Origin: a virus
Strand: one strand, 5' to 3'
DNA length: 22,416 bases
Virus record (IMG/VR): IMGVR_UViG_3300018048_000077
Span: 1 to 22,416 of that record
The translations under genes and the position numbers were made by a program. The notes under the pieces are model-generated. The model did no database searches and was not told the origin of the DNA. It saw nothing but the letters and a program-made list of their open reading frames with translations. This document shows, one piece after another, positions 1 to 5,613 of this stretch (positions are counted from its first letter, which is position 1; every line of letters starts with the position of its first letter).

Positions 1-1
1 A

Positions 2-385
2 AAGCCTGACATCGTTATTGCTGACATGGCTGACAAGTTCACCATGAAGGGCAGCTATACGGCTGCACACGAGGCTCTGAAGGCCATGTACGTGCGCTTT
101 CGTATCATTGGCAAGCAGTATGGATGCTGCATCTTTGCAATGTCGCAGATGTCTGCTGAAGCCGAGGGCAGGGTGATGGTCAATCAGTCCATGCTCGAAG
201 GCAGCAAGACAGGCAAAGCTGCTGAAGCAGACATCATGTTCTGCCTGACAAAGAACCCGATGGTTGAAGGACAGGACATCGATGACACAGAGCGACACTG
301 GGTGGTTGTAAAGAATAAGCTTACAGGTAAGCACGGGATGGTGCATACGCATCTGAACCCAGACACTGCCACGTTTAGTGTATAA
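2..385 (+). CDS. DnaB-like replicative DNA helicase, C-terminal fragment (cut by window start)
   Basis: The open frame runs in from the left edge, so only about 127 C-terminal residues are present and the true start is outside. It reads as the end of a RecA-fold replicative helicase of the DnaB/T7 gp4 type, which unwinds duplex DNA ahead of the polymerase. Visible marks are a Walker B-like strand ending in acid (PDIVIADMADKF), a strand followed by Ser-Gln (CIFAMSQMS, like DnaB motif H3), a helix with GKAAEADIMFCL (like H4, where DnaB has an acidic residue before a hydrophobic strand), and a final strand VVVKNKLTGKHG resembling the DnaB 'KNR.G..G' segment. The Walker A motif would be upstream. 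The gene opens the replication module, and the DNA polymerase lies two genes downstream. A RadA/KaiC-type ATPase is an alternative, but the context favours a helicase. Confidence 0.75.
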   Translation, partial: KPDIVIADMADKFTMKGSYTAAHEALKAMYVRFRIIGKQYGCCIFAMSQMSAEAEGRVMVNQSMLEGSKTGKAAEADIMFCLTKNPMVEGQDIDDTERHWVVVKNKLTGKHGMVHTHLNPDTATFSV

Positions 386-387
386 CT

Positions 388-399
388 ACTGTTGACAAA
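388..399 (+). repeat. Intergenic 12-base motif, copy 1
   Basis: ACTGTTGACAAA sits just after the helicase stop codon and just before the ribbon-helix-helix gene. The identical 12 bases recur at 2628-2639 just after the polymerase stop. It contains a perfect sigma70 -35 hexamer (TTGACA, 392-397), but no convincing -10 lies 16-18 bases downstream. It may be a regulatory site rather than a complete promoter. The 3' end of this copy also overlaps the AAAGGG sequence (397-402) that could be the ribosome binding site of the next gene. Confidence 0.4.
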
Positions 400-408
400 G
401 GGTATGAT

Positions 409-597
409 ATGCCAAGACCAAGATTAATCGAGGAAGACAAGCGCGTTTACAATTTAGTTCTGGGCGAAACGATGTTTGGTGAACTGCATCAAATTGCATT
501 CGATCAGTCAAAGCAGCAAGGAAAGATGGTCAGTGTCGCACAACTGATCAGGGAAGCAATCACGAGGTATTTAGATGAAACTAACACTGGACGTTGA
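409..597 (+). CDS. Small ribbon-helix-helix (Arc/MetJ/CopG-type) protein
   Basis: This 62-residue protein matches the ribbon-helix-helix pattern. It has a basic N-terminus, a short strand (residues about 13-18, RVYNLVL), a helix (GELHQIAFDQ), a turn, and a second helix with the family-typical run VAQLIREAITRYLDE. Proteins of this fold dimerise, insert the paired strand into the DNA major groove and usually act as repressors or antirepressors. The start is supported by AAAGGG six bases upstream. The last 23 bases overlap the start of the DNA polymerase gene, so the two are probably translationally coupled. It lies beside a 12-base motif that is repeated elsewhere, and an autoregulatory role is possible but is inference. 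No specific target can be read from the sequence. Confidence 0.6.
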   Translation: MPRPRLIEEDKRVYNLVLGETMFGELHQIAFDQSKQQGKMVSVAQLIREAITRYLDETNTGR

Positions 598-2626
598 AAA
601 CACTGTCACGCGCCGTGACGGCAAGCTGCACCTAGACCCATTTGAGAAAGAGAACTCGCTGGTCATGGTGGGTATACTCACCGATCAGGGCGACGAAACA
701 ATTGTATCTTTCGATCATGCAGAGTGTTCGTCTCCCGATCAGGAGTCTTTTGACTTGGTGCAGATGCTCCTTGACGAAGCCACAGTCCTGATTGCGCACA
801 ATGCTGCGCACGATCTGGCGTGGATGTGGGAGAGCGGGTTCAAGTATGATGGTCCTGTGTTTGATACGATGCTGGTCGAGTACGTCATCCAGCGTGGCCA
901 GAAGCAGCCGCTATCTCTCGAAGCCTGTGCCGAGCGCTACGAGCTTGAGGTGCAGAAGCAAGACACGCTGAAGAAATATATGGCGGATGGGGTGAGCATC
1001 CGTGACATTCCTTACAACGAACTTTGTGATTATCTGGCCGCTGACCTTCACGCTACGCAGCAACTGGCTGACAAGCTGAACCTCTATCTAAATACGCAAG
1101 AGGGCAGTGGCCTGATGGATACGGTGCTGCTGACCAACTGCGTTTGTAAGACCCTTACACGTATCTACTGTAACGGCTTCAAAGTAGATCGTGCTGCACT
1201 TGAAGAAGTGACGGAGCAGTTCACAGCCGAGAAAGAACAGATCGAGGCAGAGCTTCAGCGTGACATCAAGGAACTGATGGGTGATACGCCCATCAATCTG
1301 AACAGCCCAGAGCAGCTATCGCAGGTTATCTTCAGTCGCAAACTCAAGGACAAGAAGACATGGCCGGATCGCTTCGATCAATTTATGCCTATCGGTTTGT
1401 TTCGGCAGACAGTCAATGCCCACACCAGCATCGTGTTCAAGACGAAGGTGCGGCAGTGTAAGGACTGTAGCGGAGCAGGGCGTAAGCGTGTCCGCAAGAA
1501 GGACGGCTCACTGGGCAAGGCAGTTCGCATCTGCCAGACATGCGAGGGTGAGGGCGTCCTGTATGACGACACACGAGATGTTGCTGGCCTGAAGTTCAAC
1601 GCCCCATCTGCCAAGTGGGTTAGTGCCAATGGCTTCGGCTGCTCGAAGGGCAACCTTGAGCATCTTGAGGGTGTTGCCCGATCTAAACAAATGAAACGAG
1701 CAGAGGCGTTCCTGTTGAAGGTCCGCCGTCTGTCTGCACTCGACAGTTATCTATCTAGTTTCTGCGGTGGCATAGCCACCTTCACCAAGCCTGACGACAT
1801 CCTTCATGTCCGGCTGGTGCAGCAGATGACATCGACAGGCCGTCTGGCAAGTCGTGAACCCAACCTTCAGAACATGCCACGCGGCGGCACATTCCCTGTG
1901 AAACGAGTCTTCGTATCACGATGGGAAGGTGGCCAGATCATGGAAGCTGACTTCGCTCAGTTGGAGTTTCGTGTGGCTGCATTTCTGAGCCAAGACGGAG
2001 TAGCAATTGAAGAAGTTTCTACTGGATTTGATGTACACTCATACACCGCTCAGGTTATTACCGATGCTGGTCAGCCTACGGATCGACAGACAGCGAAGGC
2101 GCATACATTCGCGCCGTTATATGGAGCGACGGGCTTTGGAAGAAGCCCAGCGGAAGCAGAGTACTACGAACACTTCACGCAAAAATACAAAGGCATCGCA
2201 AATTGGCATGCCCGATTGGCTACGGAAGCTCTGACAACAAAGAAGATACGCACACCATCTGGACGAGAGTTCAGCTTTCCTGACGTTGTTCGCAAGCGGG
2301 GCGGGAGCGTTAGCTACTTTACGCAGATCAAGAACTATCCCGTTCAGTCGTTTGCAACTGCTGACATCGTTCCGCTTGTACTGCTGCAACTAGAACAGGC
2401 GCTTCTAGATAGCGGCTTACGTAGCTTGATTGTAAACACTGTGCATGACTCGTTTGTTCTGGACATACACCCTGAAGAATTTGGCCAGGTTATGCGGGTA
2501 ATTAAACAAGTGTCGGATCAAATGACAGACAGAATAAACATGGCATTCAATATCGATCTCAATGTTCCGATGCTGCTCGAAGCAAAGGCTGGTCCGAACT
2601 GGCTTGAGACTGTTGACGTGGAATAA
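575..2626 (+). CDS. Family A DNA polymerase with 3'-5' exonuclease and an inserted DnaJ-type zinc-finger segment
   Basis: This is a 683-residue replicative polymerase. The proofreading domain (about 1-170) shows Exo I as LDVENT (D6, E8), Exo II as AHNAAHDLAW (D80) and Exo III as YLAADLHAT (Y153, D157). The polymerase domain (about 370-683) shows motif A MEADFAQLEFR (D459), motif B RQTAKAHTFAPLYG (R504, K508, F512, Y516) and motif C VHDS (H624, D625). F512 aligns with E. coli Pol I Phe762. Motif C has Ser where Pol I has Glu883. Between the domains, residues 295-327 carry two CxxCxGxG units (C295/C298 and C320/C323), as in the DnaJ central zinc-binding region. This insert is known from HMO-2011-type phages and its role is unknown. 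The start ATG follows GAGG (564-567) by seven bases and overlaps the upstream gene. Confidence 0.96.
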   Translation: MKLTLDVENTVTRRDGKLHLDPFEKENSLVMVGILTDQGDETIVSFDHAECSSPDQESFDLVQMLLDEATVLIAHNAAHDLAWMWESGFKYDGPVFDTMLVEYVIQRGQKQPLSLEACAERYELEVQKQDTLKKYMADGVSIRDIPYNELCDYLAADLHATQQLADKLNLYLNTQEGSGLMDTVLLTNCVCKTLTRIYCNGFKVDRAALEEVTEQFTAEKEQIEAELQRDIKELMGDTPINLNSPEQLSQVIFSRKLKDKKTWPDRFDQFMPIGLFRQTVNAHTSIVFKTKVRQCKDCSGAGRKRVRKKDGSLGKAVRICQTCEGEGVLYDDTRDVAGLKFNAPSAKWVSANGFGCSKGNLEHLEGVARSKQMKRAEAFLLKVRRLSALDSYLSSFCGGIATFTKPDDILHVRLVQQMTSTGRLASREPNLQNMPRGGTFPVKRVFVSRWEGGQIMEADFAQLEFRVAAFLSQDGVAIEEVSTGFDVHSYTAQVITDAGQPTDRQTAKAHTFAPLYGATGFGRSPAEAEYYEHFTQKYKGIANWHARLATEALTTKKIRTPSGREFSFPDVVRKRGGSVSYFTQIKNYPVQSFATADIVPLVLLQLEQALLDSGLRSLIVNTVHDSFVLDIHPEEFGQVMRVIKQVSDQMTDRINMAFNIDLNVPMLLEAKAGPNWLETVDVE

Positions 2627-2627
2627 T

Positions 2628-2639
2628 ACTGTTGACAAA
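2628..2639 (+). repeat. Intergenic 12-base motif, copy 2
   Basis: ACTGTTGACAAA begins two bases after the polymerase stop and is identical to 388-399. It precedes a separate TTGACT box (2641-2646) that makes a better -35 for the TATAAC at 2663. This copy may therefore be an operator or activator site next to a promoter rather than the promoter itself. Confidence 0.4.
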
Positions 2640-2640
2640 C

Positions 2641-2668
2641 TTGACTACAAAACAAGATCTGGTATAAC
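2641..2668 (+). promoter_or_regulatory. Sigma70-like promoter with extended -10, upstream of the 291-residue protein gene
   Basis: TTGACT (2641-2646) and TATAAC (2663-2668) are separated by 16 bases. The -10 is preceded by TG at 2660-2661, giving TGGTATAAC, an extended -10 arrangement. Transcription would start near 2675, leaving a leader of about 24 bases before the ATG at 2699. This is the longest gap in the replication module (2627-2698) and the only one before position 8282 that holds a full-looking promoter. It suggests that the genes from here on are boosted separately by host RNA polymerase. Confidence 0.55.
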
Positions 2669-2698
2669 TACGGATTCTTTACACAAGTGGAAAAGCTA

Positions 2699-3574
2699 AT
2701 GACGACACTGACAACAATCGACGAAAACAATTACGAAGCTATGGCTTTGATGATGGGTGTAAACCCAAACCAGAAGGCCAAAGGATCAACCCTGCCGCGT
2801 TTGCGGATTTGGAATCAGGGTGTAAAAAACAAAGACGGAAAGCGTTCCGTCGAGGTAGTGCCAGCAGGATTCTATCGTCTGGAAGACCCAGACAAAGCTA
2901 TGTACTTTGCAGAGACGGTTACCATCCGTCCGTTTCTGCAACGCTTTATGTACAAGCGTTACAATGCAGATAAGAACGATTTCACCAAGACGGTTATGCA
3001 CGAGAATCTGCAAGTCGATCTGAAAGATACGGCTGGTGGTTTCAACTGCGGTAAGCCAGCAGGTTACATCGAAGACTTCGATAGCCTGTCAGATGAGATG
3101 AAAGAGGCGATCAAGCAGATCCGCCGTGTTCGTGTCATCCTCGGTGAAGTCGAGATGAACAATCCAATCGACGAAAACGGCAACGCCGTTGAGGTCGGCA
3201 CAATGCCTTTCATCTGGGAAGTGGACAACAAGACCGCCTTCAAAACTATGGGCGAACCGTTCAACCAGTTGGGCAGGCAGCGCAAGCTTCCGATTCAACA
3301 TAAGATCACACTCGACACATCTGAGCAGGAGCTTCAGACAGGTGGCGCTTTCTTCCTACCAGTGCCATCTCTCGACCTGACGAAAGCTGTCGTGATCAAT
3401 GATGAAGATCAGAAGCGCTTCAGTGACTTCCTTGAATGGATCAAGTCGTACAACGAGTACGTCATCTCAAGCTGGACAGATAAAAGCAGTCAGAGTGCAA
3501 CAGCCGACGAAGAGAAGCTGATGTCTACCGTCTCTGCCGATGTCTTTATCGATGTTGAAGATGACGCAGCTTAA
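2699..3574 (+). CDS. Replication-module protein of unknown family, possible ssDNA-binding protein
   Basis: I do not recognise this 291-residue protein by motif. Translation from ATG 2699 gives MTTLTTIDENN. A GTG at 2687 would add four residues but has no ribosome binding site, whereas GGA sits about seven bases before 2699. The protein is soluble, mixed alpha/beta, rich in charged residues, and ends in an acidic tail (ADVFIDVEDDAA) of the kind ssDNA-binding proteins use to recruit partners. It lies between the DNA polymerase and an exonuclease-like gene, behind its own promoter. Phage T7 needs an ssDNA-binding protein (gp2.5) alongside the same set of enzymes, and no other gene here fills that role. 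That function is inference from position and tail only. A recombination or annealing protein, or a nuclease partner, is equally possible. Confidence 0.7.
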   Translation: MTTLTTIDENNYEAMALMMGVNPNQKAKGSTLPRLRIWNQGVKNKDGKRSVEVVPAGFYRLEDPDKAMYFAETVTIRPFLQRFMYKRYNADKNDFTKTVMHENLQVDLKDTAGGFNCGKPAGYIEDFDSLSDEMKEAIKQIRRVRVILGEVEMNNPIDENGNAVEVGTMPFIWEVDNKTAFKTMGEPFNQLGRQRKLPIQHKITLDTSEQELQTGGAFFLPVPSLDLTKAVVINDEDQKRFSDFLEWIKSYNEYVISSWTDKSSQSATADEEKLMSTVSADVFIDVEDDAA

Positions 3575-4400
3575 TGAACTGAAGATACATCAGTGGTTGC
3601 AGAATGCCATCAAGGGCAGTGTTGCAATGTCTGATGAAACAATCGAGTGCGTCGTGGGGGAAATCTCCACGGCGCTTTCTAAACAGTTCCAAGAAACTCG
3701 CGAAGAAAAGTTTCGCTGGCGCATGTCCAATGTGGGCAGGCCTTACTGTCAGCTTTGGTATCAGAAGAACAAGCCAGAGCTAGCGGAGAATAAGAATACT
3801 GTATTCCTGCTCAACATGATCGTCGGTGACATCGTCGAGGCGGTGTTCAAGGGCGTGATGAAGGAAGCGGGTGTAGCCTTTCAAGATAGCAAGTCAGTCG
3901 AAGGTAAGTTTGGCGAAGCCAATATCAAAGGCACAAACGACCTGACACTAGACGATGCTGTTTGGGACGTGAAGACAGCCAGCAACTGGTCTTACAACAA
4001 CAAGTTTGAATCAGCAGAAAAGCTAGCAGCCGACGATACATTCGGCTACGTCGCCCAGCTTTGCGGTTACGCCCATGCCGATGACGTAGAACCGGGTGGA
4101 TGGATCGTTCTCAATAAGAACTCAATGGAGTTCAAGTTTGTTCCATACGATATCCCTAATCAAAACGAAGTTGTGCAGGAGATAGCGGACAAGGTTGTTG
4201 AACTAGAGGCTAACAAGTTTCGCCGTTGTTACGAGCCGGTTGAAGAATTCTACAGACGCAAGCCTACCGGCAATAAAAAGCTGTCTGTTGCCTGTGGGTT
4301 CTGCTCGTTCCGATACGACTGTTGGAATGGTCGCATCAAAGAAGAACCGTCTCGCTGCTCTACGGCTCAAGAGAAGCCAATGGTTGCGTATATCGACTGA
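3561..4400 (+). CDS. Cas4/AddB-like PD-(D/E)XK nuclease with a predicted Fe-S cluster
   Basis: About 279 residues from ATG 3561. ATGs at 3540 and 3552 are in frame and possible, but none has a clear ribosome binding site. Numbered from 3561, RecB-family nuclease marks are GDIVEAVF (E93), a GTND turn (D127), the catalytic WDVKTA (D136, K138) and YVAQLCGYA (Q166, Y170; the QxxxY motif). Four cysteines fit an iron staple: C63 in GRPYCQLW, then C245-x2-C248-x5-C254 near the C-terminus. This is the spacing seen in AddB and Cas4, where a 4Fe-4S cluster ties the nuclease ends together. The expected activity is end-directed DNA degradation, perhaps serving the role of the T7 gp6 exonuclease (host DNA breakdown, primer or recombination processing). 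The gene overlaps the preceding stop and ends in an ATGA overlap with endonuclease I. Confidence 0.85.
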   Translation: MTQLNELKIHQWLQNAIKGSVAMSDETIECVVGEISTALSKQFQETREEKFRWRMSNVGRPYCQLWYQKNKPELAENKNTVFLLNMIVGDIVEAVFKGVMKEAGVAFQDSKSVEGKFGEANIKGTNDLTLDDAVWDVKTASNWSYNNKFESAEKLAADDTFGYVAQLCGYAHADDVEPGGWIVLNKNSMEFKFVPYDIPNQNEVVQEIADKVVELEANKFRRCYEPVEEFYRRKPTGNKKLSVACGFCSFRYDCWNGRIKEEPSRCSTAQEKPMVAYID

Positions 4401-4861
4401 TGTACTCATCGAAAGCATACAGAGCAGCCCGAAAACTAGGCTTTCGCAGCGGACTTGAAAAAGTAATCTGCGAAAAACTTACCAACGATAACGTCAAGTT
4501 TGCCTACGAGCAGACCAAGATTGAGTGGGAAGACCTAGCCTACAGAACCTACACACCAGACGTCATCTTGATGAACGGTGTGATCGTTGAAATTAAGGGG
4601 ATGTTTACTACCGCAGATCGAAGGAAACACCTGAAGATCAAGCAGCAGCATCCTGAACTAGACATACGTTTTGTTTTCGAAAGCAGCCGCAGGAAACTGC
4701 GCAAGGGTTCTAAATCCAGCTACGCCGATTGGTGCATTAAGAACGGCTTTCGCTACTACGACAAAGAAATTCCAGAAGACTGGGTACGGGAAAAGGGCAA
4801 GGCCATCCGCACCAAGTTCATTCGATTCAAAGGGGAAAAGAAAATTGTACGATCTAAATGA
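4400..4861 (+). CDS. T7-type endonuclease I (Holliday junction resolvase)
   Basis: This 153-residue protein (T7 gp3 is 149) has the family's catalytic layout almost residue for residue: RSGLEKVI (E20), YTPDVIL (D54), VIVEIKGMF (E64, K66). T7 uses E20, D55, E65 and K67. The following stretch HLKIKQQHPELDIRFVF, then SSRRKLRKGSKSSYADWC, also matches the T7 enzyme. The family works as a dimer that cuts branched DNA such as four-way junctions, resolving replication intermediates before packaging and helping to break down host DNA. A longer reading frame begins at 4322, but the ATG at 4400 is the likely start. It forms an ATGA overlap with the upstream stop, and the T7-like sequence begins there. 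Confidence 0.95.
   Translation: MYSSKAYRAARKLGFRSGLEKVICEKLTNDNVKFAYEQTKIEWEDLAYRTYTPDVILMNGVIVEIKGMFTTADRRKHLKIKQQHPELDIRFVFESSRRKLRKGSKSSYADWCIKNGFRYYDKEIPEDWVREKGKAIRTKFIRFKGEKKIVRSK
4831..4836 (+). promoter_or_regulatory. Strong ribosome binding site that supports a TTG start at 4845
   Basis: AGGGGA lies eight bases upstream of TTG 4845, inside the endonuclease I gene. No ATG occurs in this frame between here and the conserved part of the next protein, so the site decides the start of the 106-residue gene. Confidence 0.6.
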
Positions 4862-5165
4862 CTACGTCGTGATTGTAAGTCCAACCGTTGAAGACGGTGC
4901 GTGGATGGGTGATGTCGAAGTAAAGATCGCTTGGAATGGCGACAACGACCTAGACGACAACGACCACAGCATGATGCTGCATGTCACGCACATGTTAGCT
5001 GCTGCATTGGAGTTGGCTGAAGTAGATGAAAATGTTGCGCACAGATTAACAAACATCGTGAAGATCCGAAGCGAAGATGAAGACGAAGATCAGGCCGTAG
5101 ATATCGAACGTGAAGACGGCAATGTCATTCGTATTAACTTCGGCAAGACACAGGGTTCGGCCTGA
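4845..5165 (+). CDS. Small acidic protein of unknown function, probable TTG start
   Basis: About 106 residues starting MYDLNDYVVIV if TTG 4845 is used. The frame is open further upstream (to 4671), but that part is a shadow of endonuclease I. GTG 4869 is an alternative start with a weaker ribosome binding site. The protein is strongly acidic, with runs such as NDLDDNDH and SEDEDEDQ, and has a helical centre (HMLAAALELAEV). It has no cysteine motif, signal peptide or membrane segment. It overlaps endonuclease I by 17 bases and the DUF3310 gene by one base, so it is part of one coupled operon. The charge pattern would suit a DNA mimic or a binder of basic proteins, but nothing establishes this. 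Confidence 0.7.
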   Translation: MYDLNDYVVIVSPTVEDGAWMGDVEVKIAWNGDNDLDDNDHSMMLHVTHMLAAALELAEVDENVAHRLTNIVKIRSEDEDEDQAVDIEREDGNVIRINFGKTQGSA

Positions 5166-5455
5166 TGCATCACGAAGAATACATGCGCATCCGCAACGAA
5201 GATTATCATAAGCAAAAGCACGTCGAGAAAAAGACCGACGTGGACATGGTCAACAGCCCACCACATTACAACGAAAACAGCATTGAATGCATTGAGGCAA
5301 TACAAGCAGCCACAGGTGATGGCTTTGAATATCACCTACAAGGGACGGCAATAAAGTACCTCTGGCGGTTTAGATACAAGGGCAAGCCCCTCGAAGATCT
5401 GAAAAAAGCCAGGTGGTACTTGGACAAGTTAATAGAAGAGTACGAAAACAAATGA
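5165..5455 (+). CDS. DUF3310 family protein (T7 gp1.7-related)
   Basis: This 96-residue protein shows the DUF3310 signature: VNSPPHYN (residues 29-36), ECIEAIQA (41-48), GTAIKYLWRF (60-69) and LEDLKKARWYLDKLIEEY (76-93). In T7 the related gp1.7 protein has been reported as a nucleotide kinase acting on dTMP/dGMP, but many small DUF3310 proteins have no tested activity and this one lacks a Walker A motif. Its place two genes before ribonucleotide reductase fits a nucleotide-pool role. The ATG overlaps the upstream stop (TGATG), and the gene ends in an ATGA overlap with the next. The first 28 residues are charged and poorly conserved-looking, so an internal start is possible. Confidence 0.88.
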   Translation: MHHEEYMRIRNEDYHKQKHVEKKTDVDMVNSPPHYNENSIECIEAIQAATGDGFEYHLQGTAIKYLWRFRYKGKPLEDLKKARWYLDKLIEEYENK

Positions 5456-5613
5456 AACTGCGGGTACTTCTAATCGTTGATCTGGATGAAGATTCACCAA
5501 TCGTTCCCGCAGACGACAATGTCGAAGAGCAGGTTGAAGAGCTGCTCCGGGAATACTTCCACGATGTCGATATAGAAGTAGGCCGCGTTAACGTGGAGAG
5601 GATTCATGAATAA
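5452..5613 (+). CDS. Small acidic protein of unknown function
   Basis: A 53-residue protein starting MKLRVLLIVDLDED at ATG 5452, inside an ATGA overlap with the DUF3310 stop. A frame open from 5413 is only the shadow of the DUF3310 gene. It has an N-terminal hydrophobic strand (VLLIVDL), an acidic helix (NVEEQVEELLREYF) and a C-terminal strand (DIEVGRVNVERI), giving a beta-alpha-beta outline. It overlaps the first eight bases of the ribonucleotide reductase gene and carries that gene's ribosome binding site (GGAGAGG, 5595-5601). A ferredoxin-like mini-domain is conceivable; no function is known to me. Confidence 0.7.
   Translation: MKLRVLLIVDLDEDSPIVPADDNVEEQVEELLREYFHDVDIEVGRVNVERIHE

Noticed and set aside
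392-397. TTGACA as the -35 of a promoter for the ribbon-helix-helix gene
   Set aside because: No acceptable -10 box occurs 15-19 bases downstream, so only the repeated motif is reported.
1445-1564. A separate DnaJ-like chaperone
   Set aside because: The zinc-finger units are in frame inside the polymerase, with no J-domain or HPD motif.
4322-4399. Upstream extension of the endonuclease I frame
   Set aside because: It lies within the preceding nuclease gene, begins at a non-ATG codon, and the T7-like sequence starts at ATG 4400.
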